From contig JABYQS010000094.1 of assembly GCA_022592435.1 (NCBI GenBank), positions 93,963-157,962 on the forward strand: 64,000 nt of DNA, read 5' to 3'. Shown in pieces: positions 26,051 through 38,739 of this stretch; position 1 is the first letter of the stretch; every line of letters starts with the position of its first letter. Source of the DNA: Cerioporus squamosus (lineage: Eukaryota > Basidiomycota > Agaricomycetes > Polyporales > Polyporaceae). The position numbers and the translations under genes were made by a program. Under the pieces are notes generated by a model. It saw nothing but the letters and a program-made list of their open reading frames with translations, was not told where the DNA came from and made no database searches.

Positions 26051-26828
26051 GCTGGAGGGTCGAGGGAAGGTAGGTGACGGACCAGAGTGGTAAGTTCAGA
26101 ATAGTGACGAGGGCGACCGTTATTACGTGGACACTGTGGATAGCATTGCGGTTGGAAGTGTTGTCCGGCTATGTTCGCGCTCAGAATTGCTACTCCACTC
26201 ACCTCGAAAGCTGTCCTTTTGAATTCTAACTGGCGCAGAAGAAGGCCGGATCGCTGTATACGATCGAACCACTGGCAGAAGCGCCTCCACCGCGGCGCTC
26301 ATCTGCTCCCCTCACCTAGGACCGGGTATGCATAGGAGACGTGCGCTGGCGCGGCTGAAATCAGGACAGTATTGGTTGTCATCGACCGACGAAACCTCGA
26401 TAGTCCCAGGAGAAGGACATACCGATCAATGCGGTCCCAGGTCTCGGTCCGAGTCTGCAGAGGCGCTTCGCGAGGTCTAAAGCGTTGGCCGACATCTCCG
26501 CCACGGTAAAAGCACCCGCCGGTCGGGAGATAAATTCCTCGGAGTCCCAGAGATTACGCTTCTGTCGTGGAGGCAGAAACTTGTGCTTGCCGTCATCAGT
26601 AGGTTGAGGTCATCGCAGTCGAAGAGCGCACTGGTAGTCACGGCAATGTCAATAATGAGGATATGGGCGGCAAGAGGCCCTGAGAATACTGTACGCATCG
26701 CCTCGTTCGGAGCAATACCATTGACGGCTGTCTGACAAGAATGCATTGAGATGGTCATGATATTATTTCGGGGTGATAGATACCAGGCCAAGTACTCAGC
26801 TCCCGAGCACGGCATGTCAATCGCTACA
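26051..26828. other. Upstream region of exchanger copy 2, duplicated with that of copy 3
   Basis: About 26.27-26.48 kb matches about 29.27-29.50 kb upstream of copy 3. Shared blocks include AGAAGCGCCTCC, GGACATACCGAT and CTCGGTCCGA followed by TCTGCA. The tandem duplication therefore included promoter sequence. No gene is seen. Confidence 0.5.
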
Positions 26829-29073
26829 TCATAATGCGTGCATAGCGCGACGCAGTAGGTCTGCGCCCGCCTCCCCGCCTTGGGTGACGGCTTCCGTGAT
26901 GGCTTCCGTGATGGAGCCAGGGCACTGAAGCGTTAGCTTGAAGTGTTCCTCCGAGTCCCCGGGATAAAACCATGCGGTGACGGTCTGCAGAAATGTCAAG
27001 GACTACCAGATATCGACCATTTGGTGGAGCCACTCACGATCATCACGTAGAAGGTTATCATGATGAGACCTTCTACCCAGTTCGTCCGAGCGTCCGCGGT
27101 GATGTAGTTGACCAAAAGGCATGTCCCGAGGAGCAGGGCAACTTCAAAATAGTCTACGTAGGCAGGAAACATCAGTCGCTGATCCATAAGCGTGAGGGGA
27201 GAGAGAAGAACACGCACCGAAGAGAAGGTGCATGGGCTTGGAGGTCCACCAGCCAAGGACGACAAGGAGGGGCATCCACCACAAGGTGAACTGGATGCTC
27301 AGGTCGATAGCACGGCCGCGTGCGAGCATTGACGGGGTTTGTGTCTTCTTACCCATGAAAGAACCGCATGCTGATTTGACGAAGAGCAGGGTGATAACCA
27401 CCCCTTCCGCTGAGAACTTCAAAAGGTTCGGCAAGATGACCAGCCCAAACCATCTGCGTGAGTTGTTTCTTTGTCAGTGAAGTGGACATGTGCGATCAAG
27501 CCGTGTCCTCACTCTTCCGATATTCCACCCAACTGGCGGACATGCTCGATACTCTCGACTAGCTGGTCTATCTTCAGCGTGGTATCACCGAGGAATACGG
27601 GAAACACTCACAAAGTCTGCCGTCACTGCCATCATCGCTACCGTCATGAGCAGCACAAGCATACATGCCCATGGGTTAGTCTTCGGCTCTTCCGCCAGTA
27701 AACGGGCTTCCTCGTGCTTAATCGCGGGATGCGCGTCTTGAGGTGTCGTGATACCGACATGCTCGGGCGGAGGGTCGTGCAGATAGAACCGAGAAGCTAT
27801 GTAGCTGAATCGATAGTGTCCGTCAGCGAGGACGAGTTGAGGATGCGTCGGCGAGGCAGAAACTCACATCACCAGCAAGATGACGGCTATCCCGCGACTG
27901 ATGTGTAGGATACCCGCAGTGGCGTCGCTAACTAGCTCGGAGGCAGCCGTAGCACTCTCCTCCGCAACCTTGTCTGCGCCTTGATCAAGTGTCGAAAACA
28001 AGGCCGTAGGAAGCAAAATCGCGAGTATCCTGAGACACATCAGAGGACGCATTGAGAGCCATGTAAGAGAAGGTACATACCCAATCAGTAGCAAGGAATG
28101 ATTGAGATTGGCGTGATGAGGATGCAACATCTGGTGACGGATGTCGGAACCTCCGACGAGGAAGGCAGTACCAGGAACGAGCAGAAGATGGATGACAATG
28201 ACGCCTACTCGCATGAGTGTAGTCACTTAACCCAGTCGGCGAGGTGCTCACCAACGACAGTCGACTGAAGCAGTCGCAGGCTACAGTAGACGTCCATTAG
28301 ATGCAGCGGGCGGAAAGCAGTGCAGTACTCACTCGCATTTGATCAATAAGACGATAGCGATCGATGCTACCACCGCACTATAACTCGGGCTTCATATACA
28401 CTCCAGGATAGAACGTATGTCCGACTTACTTCTTGAGCGTGACGATGAGCAGATCACCAAAATCTCCCCCGAGGTACAGTAGCATCTGTTCGCCTCCCCA
28501 CTCAAACATGCGCTCCAAAGGTATTATGGCGGTCAGACATACTGCGTCATCGATTCAGCAAGGACCCAGTGTATGCGAGGACCCAGTGTATGCGACGAAA
28601 GCACACTCACGCGCAAATGTCAACGTCTGACCCCACTCCGCCCAATACGATGCCCAAGCGACAGGTATCATTATGAAGAGGACGTTCAGCCCTACTTCCG
28701 GACACGTCACGTATTTCGTCAGCGGGAAGGAACCGGCCTGAGAGAAGAAGTACTACTCACAAGACGACAACGCAATATTCTGAAAGCTCTCGGCCCATGC
28801 TATCTTTCGCCTCCCTTCGCCTGATAGTCGGCTCCAAAATCGACGCGCTTGGACCGTCCCATGATCGTACTGTGCAGCAACAAATCTGAGACTGCGGGAG
28901 CGCAGTATGTTGCCCGAAGAGGAACCATGTCCGCGAGCTTGATTTGCGCCGTGGAGGGATTGGGCATCCGTCTGAATTGCAGGACGGCGATAGTGCCGTC
29001 GCTCTTCATCGTTCAAGAGCCTGCCTGTTTCCTCGGTATCATCGACGAAGTTCACGAGAGTTGGCGAGGGCAT
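26829..29073 (-). CDS. CAX-like cation:proton exchanger, copy 3
   Basis: The gene starts MPSPTLVNFVDDTEETGRLL at 29073, with a cytosolic N-terminus and then the membrane part. It has FEWGGEQMLLYLGGDFGDLL, the first-repeat block IAIVLLIKCE, LLVPGTAFLVGGSD, the second-repeat block LPNLLKFSAEGVVI, RAIDLSIQFTLWW and VNYITADARTNWVEGL. It ends RRAMHAL at 26829. All exons splice in frame. The position of the ion-binding Glu in the first alpha-repeat (GNAVEL in canonical CAX; NNAVEA in copy 1) reads KNAVVA here, so that acidic residue is lost, while the second repeat keeps Glu (SAEG). Transport activity or ion choice may therefore differ; this is inference. Confidence 0.75.
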
Positions 29074-29786
29074 GGTGGAGGCTGGAGGGAAGGAGCGGAT
29101 GAATAAGTTTGGAGGACGACCGGTATCACTTGAATGCTGGGTGAAGTTACTGCGGCTAGGTGTGTTGCTCGGTTGTGTTCGCGCTTAAGGTTACTAGTCC
29201 ATCCACCTTGCGCATCTGTCCACATATATAAAGCAGGAGGAGGCAGGATCGCTCAAAGTGATCGGGCTAGAAGCGCCTCCGCCGCAACGCTCTAAAACAT
29301 CTGCACACTTCACAGGGCATGCTCTTTCGGTCCGAGTAGAACGCGTCGGCAATGCGCGTCGGCGTGGCTGAGAGCAAGGTCATCAGGCGAACCTCCATGG
29401 TCCGAGGCGGAGGACATACCGATAGAGTCGGTTAAAGGGCTCGGTCCGACTCTGCATAGACGCTTCACGGGTTCTAATACGTTCGCCGATACCTTCGAAG
29501 AGGTACATCGAGTCGGGTGTCGGAGTATAGGCTCACTTGCAATCCCGAGGAAGTCAGAGTTAGGGTAGCCGTCATCAGCCGGTGGAGAGACGTACCTAGT
29601 ACGCGCAGGGCGGGTATGTAACACGCACATCAGCACCGAGCGCTACTCCGCAAAGAATCATGGCTATGTAGCTGTAGCGAATTTGTCAAATTGCAAGCGC
29701 AGGAGCTACGACCTATACGGAGAATGTCAGTGCGGTGCATGAGGGTGCATATCCGTCAGGTGATGGACCAACATTATTCAGGCATG
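29074..29786. other. Intergenic, upstream of exchanger copy 3
   Basis: A TATATA element at about 29223-29230 lies roughly 150 bp upstream of the copy 3 start. The block around 29.27-29.50 kb is the counterpart of the duplicated upstream region of copy 2. No gene is seen. Confidence 0.4.
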
Positions 29787-30632
29787 CTAGTCTTTCTTGA
29801 CGAACCGTCCAACCCGGTGCCAGAAGAGATGCTCCTCTTCTTCACCATCCTTGCCCCAGACGCTAGCCTCCTTCCACGCATCCATCTTTGCCACCCACAC
29901 ATGCGTCGGACGGTCAAGGCGGCAGCCGTCAAACGCGTGCTTCCATACGGGCGTCCAGAATCGCTGCCACCAGGCGACGTCGTCCCTGTGGCTCAGGACG
30001 TGCTCGTAGAACACGAAGGTTCCTCCGGGTCTGAGCACGTCCCGCACGAGCACCTCGAGAGTGCGCTCAGGGTCGGGAATTGAGCACAGAGTGAGAATGG
30101 AGATCATAGTGTCGACGGTGTTGGGGCCGCCCAAGGCTGAGACGATCAGTGAGACCTGCTCGGCGCCATAGGGCAATATGGTGAGGTTCCCAGCAGCCTC
30201 CGTAAATCCCTTGGTGGCGGCAAGAGTGCGGATCTCTGAATGCATGAGCGCGTTCGGCTCTAGAGCAATGTATTTCGTAACCTTCGTCGGGTCCAAGTAC
30301 AGTGCGGTATGACCATGTCCTGGAGTGTCAGCCAAGATTAATCAGCACCAGTGGACGAGTAGGACCACGTCCCAAGAAGACGTACCGGCCCCGATATCTA
30401 GTACAACATCATGCGAGTTCGCCCTAATGAGCTCTTCCTTGACCGGACGACCATTCTCGTCGACGCCGTTCCCGAACATCTTCCAAACATGGGACATGAA
30501 AATCCTCGAGATCTCGCGGGGATGTATGATCAGCAGAGGTGACTGTAAGACTGCAATGACTGTCGGCACGAAGGCCGCTTGAAAGGCGAGCCTCAAATCC
30601 TGAAGGATAGCGAATGCCGCAGAGATCCTCAT
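29787..30632 (-). CDS. METTL7-like SAM-dependent methyltransferase
   Basis: Two exons (30386-30632 and 29787-30319) join in frame into 259 residues. The N-terminus has a hydrophobic helix (LRLAFQAAFVPTVIAVL) that could anchor the protein in the ER or lipid droplet membrane, as in METTL7. The SAM-binding motif I is VVLDIGAGHGHTALYL, formed across the intron. Motif II acidic is YIALEPN, and the post-motif segment is DTMISILTLCSIPDPERTL followed by LRPGGTFVFYEHV. The C-terminus has the family-like WWQRFWTPVWKHAFDGCRL. Mammalian METTL7 proteins methylate thiols; whether this one does is inference. The neighbours (exchangers, tafazzin) give no functional link. Confidence 0.8.
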
Positions 30633-31195
30633 AGCGTCGTGGGGATGGGAAGGAAAGAAAGTGTTCCGCGTCAGTGCGAGCGAAGTATTTCAGATGGTCA
30701 CATCGCGGTGCGTGTGACATGGTCTAAAAGTTGACTGACTAGCAGAGGAGTGGTCATAGTACGGCTCTCCATGACCGCTTGCTATCTCGGCTACTCACCA
30801 GGGATGCTCTCAATCGAGCAGGTAGTAGATGAGTTCACATATCTGTCGGTTGCGAACGACTCGAATGGAGAGAACTGCAAACTCCAGGCCAAGGTCAGGG
30901 CTCAAACTGAGCCATATTAAGCCAAAGTTGTCGCACTCGTTAGCCAGAGTACAGAGCAGTTCAACGAAGTGCGATAAGAACAATCAATGCTCCTCTCGAC
31001 GAAGGTTGGAAGTGGACAAGAAACCGTCAGGGAGCGCCTGAGCGAGACGCAACTTTAGGGCGTCTACATCCACCTCGGCCGCCCGCTCGGCGCGGTGGCA
31101 GGCCACTCTCCTCATCCTCAGCCTCGAACTCCTTGGCCCTTTGGCAAACATTGGCTCTACTTGTTTAGCCTGGGTCTTAGCTCTTCAAGATCTGC
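30633..31195. other. Intergenic between divergent genes
   Basis: This is the shared upstream region of the methyltransferase and tafazzin genes. No gene is supported. Confidence 0.4.
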
Positions 31196-32475
31196 ATGGG
31201 CCTGCTGTCTCAGGCGACCGTGAGCGCCGTCGGACTCTTCAGCAAAGCACTTCTGAACGTCGGCTTCTGCTCCTCGGTGACCGTGAAGGGGTTGGAGAAC
31301 CTGCTGAAGGCTCTGGAGGACGATGAACGTAACAAAGGGCGAGGCGTCGTTACAAGTGAGTTGATCGGACGCTTCTGCTCCCCGTACTCGTCATAACACG
31401 TCTCCCAGTGTCAAATCACATATCCACGTGAGCTACTCAGCAAGCTGGACTGCCGAGCAATGCACCTCATAGAAAGAGCAGGCTAGACGACCCAGTCGTT
31501 TGGGGAGTGCTTCCCGCACGGTTCTATCGAGACTCGCGAAAGACGCGGTGGACGCTCGGTGCCTCGGACATCATGTTCACGAATCCGTACGTTGCTACCT
31601 TGTCCACCGCACGCGCCTGCATACTCATTGCAGAGTGCTTACACCCGCTAGATAGTGTCTTTTCAACTTTCTTCCGCTACGGACAAGTCATCGAGACCTT
31701 CCGAGGGAACGGCATCTTCCAACCTGCAATTGACACGGCCATCGAGAAGCTGAACCGTGGCGAATGGGTGAGTGTCCCTGCTCAGGCGTCCGTGGGCACA
31801 CCGTGTTCACGCGCAGCAAGATACATCTATTCGGCGAGGGCAAAGTCAACCAGGACTCCGGCGACTTCGGCAACCCGAACGCAGGACGTCTGCTGAGGTT
31901 CAAGTGGGGGATGTGCGTGGATGAACTCTGACGGACCGTGAACACCACGCTAACAATGCGCTCAGTGGCCGGATCATGATGGAGGCCCAGAGACCTCCAG
32001 TCATTATTCCCATGTGGCTAACTGGTACGTTGTTCCTGCCTTGGCCGCCATGTCGCTTCCTCACTCTGTACCCGTTCAAGGCTTCGACAAACTCATGCCC
32101 GAAGGCCGCTCTGCGCCATTCAAATTTTTTCCACGACCCGGCGCCGCGTTAAGCATCACCTTCGGCAATCCGGTCCCTTCGCAAGAGATTCAAGACACTC
32201 TCCAGACACTCGTTCGCGAGAGACGACTACCGGAAGCCCACGTACCTCCCAGCGCGTCCACTTCACTGGCAGATCCCCCACGGTCGCAAGAAGAAAAACG
32301 CAGTGGTGCTATCGCAGAACAAGGGTGGCTAGGCGCATCGGTAACGCAGGCCATGCGTGACGATGCAGGGCGTGCTATGGCGGAGGAAGTTGCCATGGTC
32401 AGGAGTGCCGTCACAGCGGTCATACAGCGAGAGGTCGAGGCGCTGGGGAGGGATGTGATGTGCGTGCGGAGGTGA
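31196..32475 (+). CDS. TAZ1: Tafazzin-like monolysocardiolipin acyltransferase
   Basis: This is a mitochondrial membrane transacylase that remodels cardiolipin. The start is MGLLSQATVSAVGLFSKALL at 31196, with a hydrophobic N-terminal helix. The acyltransferase NHX4D motif is completed across an intron at about 31431-31490 and reads SNHISTLDDPVVWG. Next come FTNPYVATLS, then YGQVIETFRGNGIFQPAID, then HLFGEGKVNQ (the E-G-x binding motif) and PVIIPMWLTGFDKLMPEGR, all in the expected family order. The C-terminus from about 32.2 kb is a longer, Ser/Glu-rich extension ending VMCVRR at 32475. The frame is intact over five to six exons. Confidence 0.85.
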
Positions 32476-32806
32476 CACGAGATCATACTCAGCCTTCTAT
32501 CGCGCATCCGACTAGGTTGTCTTCAGGGTGATCTCAGTATGGCCATATGTTGGTTACGCTGCATTCAAGTACATACGTACCTCCCAATGCTAGAGCGGAC
32601 GGCCATGCGGGGTCTTCCGTATCGATGGGAAATAGCGATTGACAGCTCTTCTAACTGGTTGAGTGGACGCGGACCTCGGCAGTAAACTGGATAGGCTGTA
32701 CAGTAAGGCAACGACTGAAGGGCTACACTACTTAGCCTGACTTGAGGTAGAATGAGGAAGCGGTAATAAAGAGGAACGAACAAAAAGCTTACATATAACC
32801 ACACTA
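32476..32806. other. Intergenic, 3' of tafazzin and of the first tRNA-Met
   Basis: It holds a T5 Pol III terminator of the minus-strand tRNA at about 32791-32795. Otherwise nothing is recognised. Confidence 0.4.
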
Positions 32807-32910
32807 TGCTCGGAGTGAGGATCGAACTCACGACCTCAGGATTACCCATCTCACTCAATGGTCATACGTTCGTATGAGACCTGCGCTCTAACCAACTGAG
32901 CCATCCAAGC
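32807..32910 (-). tRNA. Elongator tRNA-Met (CAU) with anticodon-loop intron, gene 1
   Basis: The acceptor stem GCTTGGA pairs with TCCGAGC, the D arm is GCTC..GAGC, the T arm is GTGAG-TTCGATC-CTCAC, and the anticodon loop is CTCATAA after removal of an intron of about 30 nt placed one base 3' of the anticodon, the normal eukaryotic position. The intron contains TATGA, able to pair with the anticodon. A T5 run follows. The mature sequence matches the other three tRNA-Met genes of the window. Confidence 0.9.
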
Positions 32911-34296
32911 ACATTTATAAGTTGTTGTATGGATATATATCTACAATGCTGCTTCTCCCATAGGCTGGGCTGAGTGTTGGAACGGCCCACGCATGTCGCA
33001 CTTCGCAAAGTTTCCTCTACGTGTTCGACCACCAGCTCTTAGCATATGCGAAGGTGCAATGATCAGTACTAGTACTGCGAGTGAAAGACCTTTTCCAACT
33101 CGGAGTCTTTGCAAAGGCTGCCGACTCATGGCAGCGCCCTGTGACAGAGTCGACAGTGGACACCAATTTAACCCCCGGATGGTAGATCATACCGTTCATA
33201 TTTCCTAGACGATGAGTTAGCCGCGTTGCTCTTGCTCTCTGTCTTGAAGCTTGTGCTGAAGTTTGACACAGGCTCGGTCTCCGGAAGGCTTCACGATGTG
33301 TTGCGCGGCCCACGCTACAAGCACTGACTAGCACGACAGAGTTGGATTGCATGCAAACGAAGACACAAAGGTCAAAGGCGGTCTCCAAGGAGATGTTTCA
33401 ACTTTCACCGGCTAAATTGTTTTGAGCCGGGTGGCATCTCTCGCTGGATTCGCGGATGATATGTTGCCGCTGGATCCATGACCAGTACCGTTGGCATCTG
33501 GTACTCAGACTACTTAGTGCCAGTGCTCCACGCGACTGTCACGCCTGGCTCGACGGCAGCTTGCGTTGCAGCATCGCACTCCGCGCGATCCTCCAGGACG
33601 TGAAAGGCTGGCACTGTTCGGCGCATGGAGGTATGGTTCACAATGACGTGAGACGCACACTCTAACATTAGGTGCCGATCTTCTCAGCCTGACCGCCTTC
33701 GCGAAGTCTGTCCCCGCATTGACGCTTGCGTCCCACTCAAATCCCACTCCTCCCATCCCGGGCTGCCCCAAGTACAATAACTCGAGAACGATGATTCAGC
33801 GCGGTTCCCAAGTATGCCGACCATGCCACCGCTGCGCCGACGCCAAGCTCGCCCGGATGTGCAGATCGTTCCCCGAAGGACGTCCATGCCGGAGCAGGTC
33901 CGTGTGCATGACCATAGGACGCGATGGCAATTATTCAATCACTCACATTGTGGCGTAGGATGTCTTATTGTTACAATGGCGAACCACAGAAGGGGTGGTG
34001 ACGTTGCCTTCTCGCTCGCATCCAGAGGTACAGCTGATCTTTCAGCTGCGCAAAGGAAGGGGGTGCGTCCGAAGAAGTTGACCCAACAAGCGTCACACTG
34101 TCGGGATAGGAGTGGGATGCCCTATTCCACTTCTACCAGTCGCACGGCTGAGGGATCGTACTGGAGACACAATTGCGGCCTCTCACACCCACCAGAGAAC
34201 CGGACGTAAGTGTACGTACTGAGAACGGTTCAGGGGGGCTACCGACTGTTATATAGCTCTCCTCGTTGTGCTCCATCTGCCCATTATACCCTCGCC
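32911..34296. other. Intergenic, about 1.4 kb without a recognised gene
   Basis: This is the upstream side of tRNA-Met gene 1 and the promoter side of sulfhydrylase copy 2. Small open frames exist but show no domain. The TATA box at its right end is listed separately. Confidence 0.4.
34250..34256 (+). promoter_or_regulatory. TATA box of sulfhydrylase copy 2
   Basis: TATATAG lies 41 bp upstream of the ATG at 34297 on the same strand. Confidence 0.5.
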
Positions 34297-36265
<1,969 letters not shown>

Positions 36266-37955
36266 GCTGACCAGTGACTGGTGCGACGACAGGGGAAGCA
36301 TGTTAATCAACGGCGGTGCAATGTGTACGAGTACATGTCTACATCTCGGCCTATCGAAGATTACACCCGCTCCGTGACATTGTCCGATTATCCAGACGGG
36401 GCGTCACAAGGCGCGGTCAGGGATCCCTCTTGACCTTGGCGAAAGCTCAGTACACACCGCCATGAGCGAGCAAGTTCCCCTCAGCCTCCAATTCCCGCGC
36501 GAAGGGCAGGCCCCGCCTCAGTTCTGGTGCATCAGCCACTCCGCCCTCAGTTCGCTCGTGCAAGTACGCAAACACCAGGTAAGTCCATTTGTACAGCCTA
36601 TCATATGATCCGAGGCGTCCCCTCGCGCTTCCCTGATGATGTCGTCCGCCATCGCGTCGAGACCAAACGCAGCACCTGGTGGACTAGTACCGCCTCCCCA
36701 TACGCTGCCCAGTCACGAAGAGCGCGATGTTCTCCCTGGTACGCTCCACATCGCAATGCTCCGACCCGTCGATGCCACTGTACGCAGCCGCCACTTGTCG
36801 GATCTGGCCGCCTCCTCTGTACGTATCCCAACTGGCCCGACGATCATCAGCCTCACTGACGCTGTGGCAATAACAAACGCAGCGGAAGGTGAACGTATCT
36901 GCTACGCTCTTGAGTGCTCCACATATCTGCGGGGACGCCATATCTGCGGGAAATTGGCTGGCCAATCTTGATGAAAGGCCCGTCAGTATGTACTCGGTCG
37001 AACTTCCGCTAGGCACAGAACTCACTGGCACCTCTGGGTCCTCGACGCAATGAGCACCCTCTGCTGCTCGAGCAACTCCGCCGGGGCGCGATGCGCATTC
37101 GCGAGACCTCTTGCTATAGCAGGGTGCGGTGGTGCGCCTAAGTTGCGCGGAGGATCCGAGTCCGGACGAGGTCCCCGAGGAACGTCACCTCGACGAGTGT
37201 CACTTCGGCGATTCCTGGCAGTGGCCCGCCGCCGGGAACACGCTCGGCCCCGAACTCAGGTTGTTCTGCCGACCTGTCCGTTGGGCTCTCTGGCTAGACT
37301 GTGCGGGACCTCCCTATCTGAGTCACTTTGGAGAAGAGCTTGAACGTCGGTGCGCATGACGGAGTGGCCCGAGTTCGCGAAGGGTGAAGGTTTGCACCAG
37401 CTATTCAGAAGGAGCGATTATCTTCCGAGGCTGATTCGCGAGCCCAGAAACAGTGGCCGTCGGGTCAGTAGTGCTATCCACGCGATCCGGAGAGACAGTC
37501 CGAATTCGAGGGCTCACTTCACCCTGCTGTGGCTTGCCAAGTTGGGAGCGCGCGGATGTCCCTGCCTTCGTCTTTGCGTCCTGAATTAAGTAGGATGAAT
37601 ACGACTCTGGCCGCCACTGTCCGCGAGGTTGTCTGCAGGTGCCTGTGGCACCGTCGGGTTGCCGGCTTTTCGTAAATCAGGGTGCGTGTAGTAACCCTGG
37701 AGAGGATCGGTGCCTAGGCTTTGCGCACGAGCCGTCGACGTACTTATCCTTGCAAGGACGTCGACTGTGTGACAAGTCTCAATGCCGCATGGTCCTCACG
37801 TACCGGAAACGTGAGGCATGGAGTAAGAGTACCACCAGCGGGTCCGTTCCGAGAGGTTCCCTGAGTCAAATAACATAGAGTGCTTCCGATGGCGGTTCAA
37901 ACGTTCAAGTTCATCCAAGTTAGCCAGCGGAAAGAAAAAGGCTACAAACCAACAG
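36266..37955. other. Intergenic, about 1.7 kb; weak coding signal only
   Basis: An ATG at 36462 opens a 38-codon exon-like frame (containing QFWCISHSALSSLVQVRKHQ) followed by a consensus donor GTAAGT near 36580, and frames at 36.6-37.4 kb are open. I could not splice these into a convincing protein and recognise no domain. It may be a degraded gene. Confidence 0.3.
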
Positions 37956-38057
37956 TGCTCGGAGTGAGGATCGAACTCACGACCTCAGGATTGCCCACCA
38001 GGGGTGGTCATACGCAGCGTATGAGACCTGCGCTCTAACCAACTGAGCCATCCAAGC
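37956..38057 (-). tRNA. Elongator tRNA-Met (CAU) with anticodon-loop intron, gene 2
   Basis: The exon sequences are the same as gene 1, with loop CTCATAA and CAU anticodon. The intron is of similar length but different in its middle (GC-rich, CCACCCC type). A T5 run follows downstream on the minus strand. Confidence 0.9.
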
Positions 38058-38739
38058 TGTAGGAGCAAGGGGCACAGCTGCACCGACACTAGGTAGGGCT
38101 TCTGCACTGTTGACAAACGACCGAGAACAAGCCTTGCCAGCTTACTATGATAGGACGGAGCGATACTTACCCCGAATCGCGAGAGGGTGGCGTAGATAAG
38201 TATGTCCCGGGAGCACAGCCCGTCGTTCCACAGTGCGCAAAAGGGGGTGCTGCGGTCGTGTGCGGACCCCAGCTCGTGTGATACACGCAAGATGACACAC
38301 GGATGGTGTTGCCAGATACGCCGGCGCCCACTTGACAGGTGAATGAAGCCGACGAGCCACCGGACAACGCTCTGCTTGCGGGGATCTCTCGACGGTGATA
38401 CAGACAGACGGGCATGCTGGCGCGGCCAGACAGCACAAATCTGTAGCTCTGACTGGGAGCAGGCTGAGTCGGGCACGCCGCGCTGAGGAGCGGGAGGGGG
38501 CGTGGGAACGGTGTGAACACTGTGAAGGGTTGTGAAGCGGCTGCGCGGAGCCATATTGGGCGTTTGACTCGCCAAATATGGGTGGCCAGCGTCGCGTGGG
38601 GCCCCGGAGTTGGTAGATAAGGGCGGGGACGCGCGGAGGCCCCTCTCTCCCCTACCACCACCTCCCCTCTTCGCCGTCGGGGAGCCCTTCTGCCACAACC
38701 CACCGCCCGCCCGTATCCTTCCATTCCCTTCCTTTCAGC
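38058..38739. other. Upstream region of the fungalysin gene
   Basis: No gene is supported. A pyrimidine-rich stretch runs from about 38.64 kb to the ATG at 38740, as is common before highly expressed fungal genes. Confidence 0.4.

Noticed and set aside
29310..29640. 108-codon minus-strand frame upstream of exchanger copy 3
   Set aside because: It is part of a non-coding block duplicated upstream of copy 2, where the frame is not kept.
31020..31140. Minus-strand coding-like stretch next to tafazzin (residues such as DVDALKLRLAQALPDGFL)
   Set aside because: Only about 40 codons, no start, no splice partners; it lies in the tafazzin promoter.
36462..37360. Exon-like frames with a consensus GTAAGT donor after the fungal-looking start at 36462
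   Set aside because: I could not connect them to a continuous protein, and no family is recognisable.
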